DNA of 39,501 nt, taken from NCBI GenBank assembly GCA_944385265.1, contig CALWWO010000055.1, forward strand, positions 1 to 39,501, read 5' to 3'. This document shows, one piece after another, positions 26,268-34,545 of this stretch. Numbering within the stretch: the first letter of the stretch is position 1; the number at the start of each line of letters is the position of its first letter. The notes beneath the pieces are model-generated. The model had not been told where the DNA came from. It saw only the letters and a program-made list of their open reading frames with translations, and ran no database searches. Both the position numbers and the translations under genes were made by a program. Source of the stretch: an uncultured Oscillospiraceae bacterium. GTDB lineage: Bacteria; Bacillota_A; Clostridia; Oscillospirales; Oscillospiraceae.

Positions 26268-27478
26268 TAACACTGTATATCATACGATGCATTTGTGATC
26301 TCAGCCTGTATTTTGCGTTTTTTGCACCGCTTCTTTCCATGGTGGGTCTTACGGTAAACCCCATGATAATATTTGCTATCATGGCAGCCGCAGGCGGGTT
26401 ATGCTGTATCCTCACAAAAGTGCCAAAACTCTTAAGGCTCTTGCCGCTCTGCCTACTTGCTTTGTGCTTTGTCGGTACATCAGGCATTAGCGATTTTCTT
26501 CTTGCTTTTTTCGGAAGCGCATATATTTCCACGCAGGCATGGCGGAACAAATGGATGCCTTCATATTCACATATAAGTGAAAACTTCTCTCGCTTCTTCG
26601 CGCTTTATTTTGTATTCGCGTTTGTAAGCATATTTGCAGGGCGTTTTTCCGATATTGAATCGGCATCTCTCCCTTTTATAACCTTATGGCTTGTCCTGTC
26701 TGTATATCTGATGCGTATCCTGCGGCTGACAGACGATATATTACTGTCGGCGCGGTATCAAATCATAAACTGGACAGCGCTGCTTTCCGTCGCGCTCATA
26801 TCTATCGTAATAAGCTCTCCGGCTGCAGTGGCGTTTATAAAAAACGCCGCAAAAATCGTTTATAGTATTACTTTATATCCGCTGATACTGCTTTGCGGCG
26901 TAGTCGCTTTCGGTCTGTTCTGGTGCGTGTGCAGGCTTATTCTGCTTCTGCGCAGCGACAGCGGAACTGCAGCACCAGCCATAAATATCGATCTATCCGG
27001 TCTGGAGGAAGCGCTTGGTCCTGATGTCAGCGAAACAGCGGATCTGCGGATTTTTTTTACCATTTGGGGCATGATCCTCGTGTCTCTGATCGCAGCTTAT
27101 TTCCTTCGAAAAATGCTGTGTTCCGGCAGCGAATCAAAGAAAACGGACAAAGGTGTCATGCGCGAAAGCATTTCTGTCGAGGCAGCAAGTGAAAAACGCC
27201 GCTTTAACCCTTTTCATAAAAACAATAACCGCGATAAAGTAAGGAATTTTTACCGCAGATATCTCCGTATATGCAAGAAACGCGGTGTATCGTTGGAAGA
27301 CTCTTTAACAAGCGACGATATCCGCCGTTATTCTGAGGAGTATATGCAGCCTGACGCAGTAAGAGAGCTGCGCGCCCGCTGGCTCCCCGCGCGGTACAGC
27401 TCCTTGATCGATATTACTGACAAAGATGTCAAAATTACAAAAGCCGCTCTTTCAGCTCTTGGCAAGCATTCAAAATAA
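26264..27478 (+). CDS. DUF4129-like polytopic membrane protein
   Basis: A 404-residue protein with about seven membrane helices in the first 225 residues. A linker, another helix (FFTIWGMILVSLIAAYFL) and a C-terminal soluble domain of about 90 residues follow (RNFYRRYLRICKKRGVSLEDSLTSDDIRRY). That arrangement matches the DUF4129 tail found at the end of MoxR-DUF58-transglutaminase operons, but no transglutaminase catalytic domain is seen here or nearby. A GTG start overlaps the DUF58 stop (GTGA). It is the last gene of the module, followed by about 215 bases with no gene. Confidence 0.75.
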   Translation: MITLYIIRCICDLSLYFAFFAPLLSMVGLTVNPMIIFAIMAAAGGLCCILTKVPKLLRLLPLCLLALCFVGTSGISDFLLAFFGSAYISTQAWRNKWMPSYSHISENFSRFFALYFVFAFVSIFAGRFSDIESASLPFITLWLVLSVYLMRILRLTDDILLSARYQIINWTALLSVALISIVISSPAAVAFIKNAAKIVYSITLYPLILLCGVVAFGLFWCVCRLILLLRSDSGTAAPAINIDLSGLEEALGPDVSETADLRIFFTIWGMILVSLIAAYFLRKMLCSGSESKKTDKGVMRESISVEAASEKRRFNPFHKNNNRDKVRNFYRRYLRICKKRGVSLEDSLTSDDIRRYSEEYMQPDAVRELRARWLPARYSSLIDITDKDVKITKAALSALGKHSK

Positions 27479-27693
27479 TTCAAATTCTAGCCGTATTTAA
27501 AATGCAGTTAGGACTTTCCATTAAAAAATCAAATCGAGAATCTATTCAAACGTTCAGACCGCAGGTGTATTTATCTATGCTAATATGATAAAATGATATG
27601 CGGTCATCAGATATCTAGAAACACATGGCAATATTTTTTAGATGTAGATGTGTATCTGTTACCTAAAAAATATTATTTCTCTTTACGGAACAG

Positions 27694-28206
27694 GTGATTT
27701 TTATCGAACTTACAACGCTTTGTTATATCGAAAAAGACGAAAAATATCTTATGCTGCACCGCGTATCCAAAAAGAACGATATCAATAAGGATAAGTGGGT
27801 AGGCGTCGGCGGTCATTTCGAATACGGGGAAAGCCCGGAGGATTGCCTTCTCCGCGAAGTGCTTGAAGAAACGGGGCTCACACTTACAAGCTACCGTTTT
27901 CGCGGGATAGTCACCTTTATTGCAGACGAGCATCCCGCCGAATATATGTGCCTTTTCACGGCGGACGGCTTTACGGGAGATCTTGCAGAATGTAACGAGG
28001 GCTCCCTTGAATGGGTGCCCATAAAGGATATCCCATCTCTCAACCTATGGCAGGGCGATAAAATATTTCTGGACCTACTGGCTCAAAACGCTCCTTTTTT
28101 CTCGTTAAAGCTTAGGTATAAGGGCGATACGCTCGTCTATGCGGCGCTCAACGGTAAGGCGCTTGAGCTTTATGGTACATGGTCTTGGTTTAAATATGCT
28201 ACTTAA
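27694..28206 (+). CDS. NUDIX hydrolase (MutT/8-oxo-dGTP diphosphatase-like)
   Basis: A 170-residue cytoplasmic pyrophosphohydrolase. The NUDIX box is complete: GGHFEYGE followed by REVLEETGL with the expected spacing (about residues 40-61). The family opening ELTTLCYIEKDEKYLMLHRV and the late WVPIKDIPSLNLWQGDKIFL match the MutT-like group that hydrolyses oxidised dGTP. The start is weakly supported: GTG at 27694 has no clear ribosome site, while AGGTGA overlaps it and no standard start codon lies 6-9 bases beyond. It is monocistronic. Substrate specificity is inferred. Confidence 0.88.
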   Translation: MIFIELTTLCYIEKDEKYLMLHRVSKKNDINKDKWVGVGGHFEYGESPEDCLLREVLEETGLTLTSYRFRGIVTFIADEHPAEYMCLFTADGFTGDLAECNEGSLEWVPIKDIPSLNLWQGDKIFLDLLAQNAPFFSLKLRYKGDTLVYAALNGKALELYGTWSWFKYAT

Positions 28207-28262
28207 TTTCTTTTACTGAGATTTTATATAAATATTACTTCTGAAATAATCAAAATCAAAAA

Positions 28263-28289
28263 GCCGCTCTGATGTATAATCAGAGCGGC
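28263..28289 (-). terminator. Terminator of the small P-loop gene
   Basis: GCCGCTCTGAT and ATCAGAGCGGC pair perfectly over 11 bp with a 5-base loop. On the minus strand it is followed by TTTTT. It lies between the converging NUDIX and P-loop genes. Confidence 0.85.
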
Positions 28290-28307
28290 AAATGTTCAAT
28301 GCTGTTT

Positions 28308-28718
28308 TTAAAAATATTTTTTCATGCCCGGAGTCGCAAGTTCGACGTCTTCGCTTATCGTCATGGTGAATTTTACTTTTTCTCTCTCGCTGAATGCCTC
28401 ACACCAATCCAAAAATTCTTCTATGCTTCTTATCGATGTATCTTTTATAAGTTTCAATACCCCGTCAATAAATATATGCGTGATATCGTAATTGCCGGAG
28501 CGGAGACCTGAAATAAAGCCCTTTAAAAATTCTATATCGCCAAAATCGTAATCAGACGCTTGGATAAGCCTTGCCTGATATGGTATGTCAAATCTTAGGT
28601 TCATTCCCTTTTCAATACAAATAACATTGCCGTGATCCTCGTCTATTGCTTTTCTGACAAGATCGATTATTTTTTTTGTTTTTCCGCTGCCCTTGCGTCC
28701 CATGATAATTTTAACCAT
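28308..28718 (-). CDS. Small P-loop NTPase of unknown function
   Basis: A 136-residue cytoplasmic protein that begins VKIIMGRKGSGKTKKIIDLV, a Walker A at residues 7-14. A plausible Walker B lies in YDITHIFIDGVLKLI. This is a minimal ATP/GTP-binding fold with only one short helical addition, lacking the domains of any known ATPase class; it resembles the small ATP-binding proteins of unknown role common in Clostridia. The start at 28718 has AAAGGAG 8-9 bases upstream. It converges with the NUDIX gene and has its own terminator. Function unknown. Confidence 0.75.
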   Translation of the reverse strand: MVKIIMGRKGSGKTKKIIDLVRKAIDEDHGNVICIEKGMNLRFDIPYQARLIQASDYDFGDIEFLKGFISGLRSGNYDITHIFIDGVLKLIKDTSIRSIEEFLDWCEAFSEREKVKFTMTISEDVELATPGMKKYF

Positions 28719-28813
28719 AAGAATCACTCCTTTCGTATATAAATTATATTATCACATTACGCAGAGAACATCAATATCCTTTTTCGCTAATTTAACTATT
28801 TTTTTACACATTT

Positions 28814-30043
28814 TTATTCAAGCCCCAAAAAAGCCGCCTGCCAGAGCTTTACGAACATATCAAACCACGTCATTTTCTCTACGTTCTCTGCCGCAACAAG
28901 CGCAATCTCTTCAAGAACGTTTTCGCCGTCTGATATTACAAGGCTACCCAACTTCTGCCCTTGGCTCACGGGCGCCGTTACCTCTTCCTCAAGCGTTACG
29001 GTCTTTACTATTGAGTTTGCTGAGGCTTTCGGTATGAGCATTTTTCCGCCGTTTTCCGGCGTAGCCGTGATGCTGCTCACCTTCCCCAGTCTTACGGTTA
29101 CGCTCATGTCGCCCGCCTCAGGAGTTTTGTCGGCGAGCGTATAGCCCGCAAATCCGTAGTTGAGCATCGTCTTCACGCTTTCAAACCTGTTGTTCGACGT
29201 ATCGCAGTTCATCACCACCGCGATAAGCTCCATTCCGTCCCGCTCCGCCGTAGCTGAAATGCAGTATCCTGCTTTACTCGTAAATCCTGTTTTCAAGCCT
29301 GTGGAGCCATCGTAATAATATATCAGTTTATTTGTGTTTGAAAGCCCAAATTCACCGCCGCGGATCGTATCCATCCATATCGTCGTATACTCCTTTATCC
29401 AATCGTGCTTCATGACCTCGGCGGACATCAGCGCGATGTCGCGCGATGTGGTGTAATGGTCGTCGCTTTCCAGCAGACCGGTGCAGTTAGTAAAATGCGT
29501 ATTCGCCATTCCAAGCTCCGACGCCCTGTTGTTCATCATATCGGCAAATGCCGCTTCAGAGCCGGCTATATGCTCTGCCACTGCAACGGCGGCGTCATTA
29601 GCTGACGATACAACTATACATTTCAGCATCTCGGAAAGCGTCATCTGCTCGCCTTCCTCAAGATATACCTGCGACCCGCCCATTGAAGCCGCGTAAGCGC
29701 TCGTCGTTACAACGTCGTCAAGACTTATGTGACCTGACTCCACCGCCTCGATTATGAGCAGTATCGTCATTACCTTTGTAACGCTTGCCGGCGGAAGCTT
29801 CTCATCGGCATTTTTTTCATATATGACCTCGCCCGTCTCTTTTTCCATCAGTATCGCGGATGGCGCCGCCACCTCCACAGTTCCGGTCGGCGCAGCTTCG
29901 TCTTCGAGAAAGATAGTCTCGTCTACCTCTGCCGCATCAAATTCCATATTCGCTTCAGTATACTCCTCCGCCGCATATGCAGGAGTGATAAGCAATGATA
30001 TAACAATTAAAAACATTATCGCGCTCTTTGTTATCTTTTTCAT
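28814..30043 (-). CDS. Serine-type D-alanyl-D-alanine carboxypeptidase (PBP5/DacA class)
   Basis: A 409-residue secreted or membrane-bound enzyme that trims the terminal D-alanine of peptidoglycan stem peptides. A signal peptide (residues 1-24, ending PAYAA) precedes an acidic linker. The peptidase S11 domain has the three active-site motifs SVTK (87-90), SAN (147-149) and KTG (251-253). The C-terminal PBP5-type beta domain ends with an amphipathic membrane-associating helix (MTWFDMFVKLWQAAFLGLE). The start at 30043 has GGGGGC 7-8 bases upstream. In spore formers several paralogues exist (DacA, DacB, DacF); which one this is cannot be told. Confidence 0.93.
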   Translation of the reverse strand: MKKITKSAIMFLIVISLLITPAYAAEEYTEANMEFDAAEVDETIFLEDEAAPTGTVEVAAPSAILMEKETGEVIYEKNADEKLPPASVTKVMTILLIIEAVESGHISLDDVVTTSAYAASMGGSQVYLEEGEQMTLSEMLKCIVVSSANDAAVAVAEHIAGSEAAFADMMNNRASELGMANTHFTNCTGLLESDDHYTTSRDIALMSAEVMKHDWIKEYTTIWMDTIRGGEFGLSNTNKLIYYYDGSTGLKTGFTSKAGYCISATAERDGMELIAVVMNCDTSNNRFESVKTMLNYGFAGYTLADKTPEAGDMSVTVRLGKVSSITATPENGGKMLIPKASANSIVKTVTLEEEVTAPVSQGQKLGSLVISDGENVLEEIALVAAENVEKMTWFDMFVKLWQAAFLGLE

Positions 30044-30117
30044 AGGATACGCCCCCTTCAAAACAAGCCTATGTGCTTGGATCAAATTTTATTACATGCC
30101 TTCCTGGTTTTGTTCAC

Positions 30118-30145
30118 TTGATTTTTTCTTTTCTTGTGTTATAAT
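30118..30145 (+). promoter_or_regulatory. Promoter candidate for tRNA-Gly
   Basis: TTGATT at 30118-30123, a 16-base spacer and TATAAT at 30140-30145 on the plus strand. It is about 113 bases before the tRNA, with a possible CGCCCT/AGGGCG hairpin in between. Confidence 0.5.
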
Positions 30146-30264
30146 AGTTATGCTTCAAGTTAAACTCTCGCCCTGCTGTTTACGCGAGGGCGCCGTTTAG
30201 TATAGTATCTTTGAGCCGTAATATATTTAAACACAGGCTTTTTTGAATACAGCGTTTTCTAAAT

Positions 30265-30338
30265 GCGGGTATAATTCATCGGTAGAATGTGAGCTTCCCA
30301 AGCTCAATAGGTGGGTTCGACTCCCATTACCCGCTCCA
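30265..30338 (+). tRNA. tRNA-Gly (anticodon CCC)
   Basis: Acceptor stem GCGGGTA pairs with TACCCGC. The anticodon stem TGAGC/GCTCA encloses loop TTCCCAA, giving anticodon CCC, which reads GGG. The T-loop GTTCGAC is present in GGTGGGTTCGACTCCC. The 3' CCA is encoded. Discriminator base is T. A terminator follows within 3 bases. Confidence 0.95.
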
Positions 30339-30340
30339 TG

Positions 30341-30372
30341 TCGGAACGAGTTACGCTCGTTCCGATTTTTTT
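30341..30372 (+). terminator. Terminator of tRNA-Gly
   Basis: TCGGAACGAG and CTCGTTCCGA pair over 10 bp with loop TTACG, followed by TTTTTTT. Confidence 0.9.
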
Positions 30373-31070
30373 CTGTAAAAAAATCAGTCACCCGCTCCAC
30401 TGTTCCTCCTCTTCCGCAAAAAGTCTCGCTCGGCTCACCTGCTCGGTTGTAAACACCCTCGCGACGGCTTGCTGTCGCTACCAACTTTTTGCGGGTTTGG
30501 GTCTATTTCAAAACTTTTCGCAGGCATTTCTTTCACTACATGGTGACAGAAGAACGAGGGTAGCCATAGGATACCCTCGTTCTTTTGCTTCGGCTCGCAC
30601 AGCGAGCCTCGCTCCATTTATCCATTTAACGTCGGAAGTGAATTCCGCCTATGGCAATTTCGCCGCTGCAAGCTTCATATTGCTTTGCGGCGACTTTTTT
30701 ATTAAAGTCGCCGGTGCGCCCATTTTGCTGCGCATCCTCTCAAAAACACAAACGCTACGCCGGTTTGTGTTTTTGCTTTTTCTCCCGCTCCAAATTGACG
30801 CGCCGCGCGGCAAAATTTTATACGTGCTCCCTTGTTCCTGCTTTCCGCAAAAGATATCGCCCTGCCGGCAATAAAAAAACACTCCACCTCTGCGTAATTA
30901 AAACCTGTCGGGCATGTACTAAAAAACTCTTATCGCATGGAAGCGCGATCTCATGCTGCACGCGTATGGCGCCGTCGTCCCAGGAATATATTTCCAGTAA
31001 TCTCATAGTCTAAAAATGCAGACCAATGCAATGTTTACGTTTTTAAGCAAAACGGTTACAGCACAAAATC
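30373..31070 (+). repeat. Gene-free hairpin array with repeats of the tRNA 3' end
   Basis: About 700 bases with no convincing gene; long open frames here read through tRNA and hairpin sequence. The tRNA tail CCCGCTCCA (30330-30338) recurs exactly at 30391-30399 and 30784-30792, and as CGCTCCA at 30610-30616. TTCCGCAAAA recurs twice, each near a GTTCCT word (about 30401-30420 and 30834-30850). Four strong hairpins stand between: AGAACGAGGGTA/TACCCTCGTTCT (30551-30583, then TTTTG after a short gap), GGCTCGC/GCGAGCC (30592-30608), CGGCGACTT/AAGTCGCCG (about 30687-30713) and CAAAAACACAAAC/GTTTGTGTTTTTG (30741-30775). Confidence 0.65.
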
Positions 31071-31077
31071 GCTTTTC

Positions 31078-31106
31078 TTGACGAAAATTGTAAAAAAGCG
31101 TATTAT
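31078..31106 (+). promoter_or_regulatory. Promoter of the DUF3048 lipoprotein gene
   Basis: TTGACG (31078-31083), a 17-base spacer and TATTAT (31101-31106), near sigma-A consensus, about 32 bases before the TTG start codon. Confidence 0.7.
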
Positions 31107-31137
31107 GTACTCAGCAAAATAAGGGAGGAATTCCAGT

Positions 31138-32226
31138 TTGAAAAAAATAATTGCACTTATCTCAGTTCTGGCTATCTTGTTCACATGTACCACCTGCGGC
31201 GGCTCTAACGAAAGTAGCTCAGATACAGGTGTATCGACTTCGGAGAATTCTTCATCAGCCGCATCTGTAGATCCGGAAATACCGCTTGCTCCGCCGGAGC
31301 CGGAATTTACCAATCCGCTCACCGGAGAGGGCTGCTATACAGATATATCTGCAAACCGTCCGTACGTCGTGATGCTAAACACCATCCAGCAGGCGCTCCC
31401 TCAGTCGGGCAATTCCAAAGCTGATCTGTATTACGAGATGCTTGAGGAAGGTGGAATAACGCGTATAATGGGCGTTTTTCAGGATATTACAGACGTGGGA
31501 ACTATCGGCTCTATCCGCTCGACGCGTCCGTATTACGTTAGGCTTGCATACGCGCTTGACGGATTCCTTGTCCATGCCGGCGGCAGCGACGACGGGATGA
31601 ATGAAATCTCAAGGCTCGGCGTTACTTCGCTGAATGCCTTTGGTCCCGCAAGCGGCGTATACTATCGCGATCAAAACAGGCTGAACTCCGGATATGCGAC
31701 GGAGCATACCATGTTCTTTGATTCCAACGACATGCTGGAATGGGTAAACGATTCCTCCGGTTACCGTACGGAGCATGAGGCTGGCTACGCAGAATCCCAC
31801 ACCCACTCGTTTGTGGAGGACGGCACGCCGGAAAACGGCGATGCGGCAGACAGCATTACAGTCAAATTCTCCGGATATAAGAGCACTTCCTTTACATATA
31901 ATGAAAGCTCCGGGAAATACGATGTCAGCATGTTCGACGAGGAATATATCGACGAGCAGAGCGGTGAGCAGATCAGCGTTACAAACGTACTCATTTTGAA
32001 TACGGAGATATACACCACATCTACCTCGCATATGAGTATTGCCGTCACAGGCTCCGGTGACGGATATTACGCCTGCGGCGGAAAGATCATCCCGATAAAC
32101 TGGTCAAAGGCGAATTATTCAGACCTTTACACGCTCACTACCGCAGACGGTGAGGAGCTTCCTCTCGGAGTAGGCAAGACATATGTCTGCATCATCGGAC
32201 TAAACGATCCCGTCACCGTCGAATAA
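31138..32226 (+). CDS. DUF3048 (YerB-like) lipoprotein
   Basis: A 362-residue exported protein. The N-terminal signal (KKIIALISVLAILFTCTTCGG) carries cysteines in an imperfect lipobox, so lipid anchoring is likely. A serine-rich linker follows. The DUF3048 domain begins with NPLTGEGCYTDISANRPYVVMLN and continues with QSGNSKADLYYEMLEEGGITRIMGVF and IGSIRSTRPYYVRLAYALDGFLVHAGGS, then a second subdomain with VGKTYVCIIGLN near the end. B. subtilis YerB is the named relative; its role is unknown. The TTG start is chosen because GGGAGG lies 9 bases upstream and a promoter fits. Confidence 0.9.
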   Translation: MKKIIALISVLAILFTCTTCGGSNESSSDTGVSTSENSSSAASVDPEIPLAPPEPEFTNPLTGEGCYTDISANRPYVVMLNTIQQALPQSGNSKADLYYEMLEEGGITRIMGVFQDITDVGTIGSIRSTRPYYVRLAYALDGFLVHAGGSDDGMNEISRLGVTSLNAFGPASGVYYRDQNRLNSGYATEHTMFFDSNDMLEWVNDSSGYRTEHEAGYAESHTHSFVEDGTPENGDAADSITVKFSGYKSTSFTYNESSGKYDVSMFDEEYIDEQSGEQISVTNVLILNTEIYTTSTSHMSIAVTGSGDGYYACGGKIIPINWSKANYSDLYTLTTADGEELPLGVGKTYVCIIGLNDPVTVE

Positions 32227-32234
32227 CTCATAAA

Positions 32235-32337
32235 TAAATGCCATAGAGCAGATGCACTATGGCATTTCCCAATATATACACCGACGCATGCCACATAGAG
32301 TACGCCTGCCCGAATCTAACGGGCAGGCGTATTTTTT
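32235..32337 (+). terminator. Two consecutive hairpins, the second a strong terminator
   Basis: The first pairs AAATGCCATAG with CTATGGCATTT (32237-32267, 11 bp, no T-run). The second pairs TACGCCTGCCCG (32301-32312) with CGGGCAGGCGTA (32320-32331) and is followed by TTTTTT (32332-32337). It ends the DUF3048 transcript before the converging GntR-ABC operon. Confidence 0.9.
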
Positions 32338-32350
32338 CGGCAATTACTGC

Positions 32351-33751
32351 TCAGCTGCTCTCTGCGCCAGTTTTCATTGTTATCGTGAGCGGGTCGTTAT
32401 AATCTCCCCACTGTATGGACGAACCAACAGCGGCAAGACTTGACGTAAACTGCCCTGTATATGTCATCTCTCCATCCTCAAAGGCGCTCACATAAAAATC
32501 GCTCAGCATAAAATTGATATCACCGAATGCCATAACAAGCCGCTCTCCGTCATATGACGTCACCACATCCCAGTATGACCAGTCCCATCCATCTTCGCCA
32601 ATGTTTTCCATATCTGCTGTAAATTCCAGCTCATATACGCCGTCGGCGCTTTCCGCAAGCAGTGCAAAGCTGCCGTCATGCAGCATATACAGGCAGTAGC
32701 CGTCGTGTATATGAGGGATAAGCCGATTTATCTCCCCTGCAATCTCCGGCAGGATATCAAGCGTCTGCATTATCTCGCCGCTCATCGTATCGAGGACCGT
32801 CATGACGTAGCTCCCGCCGCCTGCCGTTGTGACAAGCAGCCGGCTCTTATCGCCGCTTATATCAAACGACGATATGTATGATTCGCCGAAATCTATCTCC
32901 ATTACAGTTTCCATATTCTCAAGCTCCAGGACCGACCTTTTTTTCTCGTTTATCTCCTCGGTGTGATACGGTACATAGTACACCCCGCTTGGAAACCCGA
33001 CGCTTTCCGTCTCGATAATCCCTCCTGTATCGTTGCGGTAAACATTGAACGAAAAGTAGCATCCGTTTTCTGTCACGACTGACATGCTCTCCAGATACAG
33101 GTATTGCTCTAACGAAGCGCAATCTGCGTTTATCACGTTCCCGTTATCGTCCTTTCGCACGCTTATTTCAAGCATATGCTCCGGAAGTACGGGTACTTTA
33201 AAAAGCTGTGCGAGCTCCGCCTTTGTCTTTTCCTCCTCTTCATAGACAGAGAACTCGGACGGCAAATCGATGTATACGGAAATCGGATAGTAGTCGTAAT
33301 AATCGCCGACGTACACTCTCTCCGTACGCGACTTGCCTGCCTCGGTCCTTGAGGCGACGTCTATCGCAGGCTTCACTGCCAGATCCTGCTCCGATTCGAA
33401 CTCAATCCCGCCGTTCGCGCTTATGCCGAAATCCATCGCCGCCAGATCAATTCGTATTCCATACGGCTCATATTCCATAAGCCGCGCTCCCGTCCCGCCC
33501 TGCACGAACTCAAATTCCGTGCTTGTTTTGAGCCCATCCTCAAAACGGCAGCTTGTATTCCAGAACAGATAGTCGCGGTACTGTGCGCTGCATCCGACGG
33601 ATACGCCGTTCAGCGCCGAAATATCGCCGTATATGGTTTTCTCCGTGATCTCCACCTTATCTTTATCGGTGTCGACAAAGGCGTGTGCAAAAATCAGTGC
33701 GGACACCGCCAGCGCAAACAGCAAAATTATAAAAACCATGCTCTTCCGCAT
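32351..33751 (-). CDS. Exported protein of unknown function, last gene of the GntR-ABC operon
   Basis: A 466-residue protein with one N-terminal signal-anchor (MVFIILLFALAVSALIFAHAF). Everything else is extracytoplasmic and beta-rich, with aromatic and acidic residues. Blocks such as EIDFGESYISSFDISGDKSRLLVTTAGGGSYVMTVLDTMSGEIMQTLDIL look like propeller blades, and a second set follows near the C-terminus (DVVTSYDGERLVMAFGDINFML). I do not recognise a family with confidence. It follows the ATPase gene after 49 bases holding a perfect 8-bp hairpin. The ATG at 33751 has AAAGGAG 11 bases upstream; a TTG just after that site is less likely. It may be a sensor or accessory for the transporter. Confidence 0.75.
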   Translation of the reverse strand: MRKSMVFIILLFALAVSALIFAHAFVDTDKDKVEITEKTIYGDISALNGVSVGCSAQYRDYLFWNTSCRFEDGLKTSTEFEFVQGGTGARLMEYEPYGIRIDLAAMDFGISANGGIEFESEQDLAVKPAIDVASRTEAGKSRTERVYVGDYYDYYPISVYIDLPSEFSVYEEEEKTKAELAQLFKVPVLPEHMLEISVRKDDNGNVINADCASLEQYLYLESMSVVTENGCYFSFNVYRNDTGGIIETESVGFPSGVYYVPYHTEEINEKKRSVLELENMETVMEIDFGESYISSFDISGDKSRLLVTTAGGGSYVMTVLDTMSGEIMQTLDILPEIAGEINRLIPHIHDGYCLYMLHDGSFALLAESADGVYELEFTADMENIGEDGWDWSYWDVVTSYDGERLVMAFGDINFMLSDFYVSAFEDGEMTYTGQFTSSLAAVGSSIQWGDYNDPLTITMKTGAESS

Positions 33752-33771
33752 AATATTCAAAGCTCCTTTCC

Positions 33772-33788
33772 ATGCCGGTCACCGGCAT
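33772..33788. repeat. Hairpin between the ABC ATPase gene and the exported-protein gene
   Basis: ATGCCGGT and ACCGGCAT are perfect 8-bp arms around a single base. It lies immediately upstream of the ribosome site of the exported-protein gene. There is no T-run, so it is better read as a processing or expression-tuning element than as a terminator. Confidence 0.5.
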
Positions 33789-33800
33789 AATTCCGCGCCG

Positions 33801-34535
33801 CTATTCCTCATCCGTCATATCGCGCAGCGCACGGCTGACTCTGTCCGCTCTGTAGTCGTATATCTCCTTGACGTAGCTTATCAGGTCTTTGCCCTCATCC
33901 TGAAGCTGCAGCGTCGATACGTCGCCCACTATGTGCCCTTTTCTAATAAGGACCGCCCTGCTGATAAAGTTTTCCACCTCTTCAAGCAGATGGGTGGACA
34001 GTATAACCGTTTCAGTCGGCTCCAGTATGCCGAGCAGCACTTTATAGAAATCTTCGCGGTTGAACACATCGTTCCCGACGAACGGCTCATCCATCAGAAT
34101 ATAATCAGCCCCCTGGCTGAGCGCCAATATCACCTCAAACTGGTTTTTCTGCCCTGCGGAGTAATTTTTTATCTCAGTAAGACGCACCGGCAGCGCGAAA
34201 AAATCCATAAGCCCTTTAAAGCGCTTGTCGTTGAACTTCGGGAAATGCTGCGAATAAAACTCTCTGTGCGCCTGCGCCGTAAGCTCCGGAAAGAACGAAT
34301 GCTCGTTCGTTGCAAACGATATGCGCGCTATGTTTTTCCTTGTTATCGGCTCTCCGTCCAGAGTAACGCTTCCGCTGTAATGCAAGTAACCGAGCACGCA
34401 CTTCAAAAGCGTTGTTTTGCCGGCGCCGTTTTCGCCGAACAGACCAACTATCTCGCCCTGCGGCAGCTTCAGATTCACATCATCCAGCGCTTTTTTCCCC
34501 GTATATGATTTGCTTAGATTTTTTATTTCAAGCAT
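33801..34535 (-). CDS. ABC transporter ATP-binding protein of the GntR operon
   Basis: A 244-residue ATPase. Walker A is GENGAGKTTLLKCVL, the signature region is NYSAGQKNQFEVILALSQG (SAGQ in place of LSGGQ), Walker B is YILMDEPFVGND, and the H-loop is VILSTHLLEEV. The substitution of LSGGQ and the second acidic position in FVGND are typical of the YtrB/EcsA-like ATPases in small GntR-controlled exporters. The ATG at 34535 has GAGGTG 6 bases ahead; a GTG upstream overlaps that site. It follows the 167-residue membrane protein by 10 bases. Confidence 0.92.
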   Translation of the reverse strand: MLEIKNLSKSYTGKKALDDVNLKLPQGEIVGLFGENGAGKTTLLKCVLGYLHYSGSVTLDGEPITRKNIARISFATNEHSFFPELTAQAHREFYSQHFPKFNDKRFKGLMDFFALPVRLTEIKNYSAGQKNQFEVILALSQGADYILMDEPFVGNDVFNREDFYKVLLGILEPTETVILSTHLLEEVENFISRAVLIRKGHIVGDVSTLQLQDEGKDLISYVKEIYDYRADRVSRALRDMTDEE

Positions 34536-34545
34536 TTTCAGCACC

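Noticed and set aside
30227..30484. Open frames on both strands over the tRNA-Gly, with peptide GSRTH-like on the minus strand
   Set aside because: They are translations of the tRNA gene and its terminator, a well-known source of spurious proteins. No ribosome site or family match supports them.
30311..30874. A 187-codon plus-strand open frame after the tRNA
   Set aside because: It begins inside the tRNA, runs through several hairpins and has no ribosome site; composition is unlike the neighbouring genes.
30265..31137. Integrative element at the tRNA
   Set aside because: No integrase, excisionase or phage gene is present. The repeats of the tRNA tail are short, so I report a repeat region rather than an integrated element.
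33633..34508. 291-codon plus-strand frame opposite the GntR-operon ATPase
   Set aside because: It lies antisense to a protein with complete ABC motifs and has no recognisable domain; it is a shadow frame.
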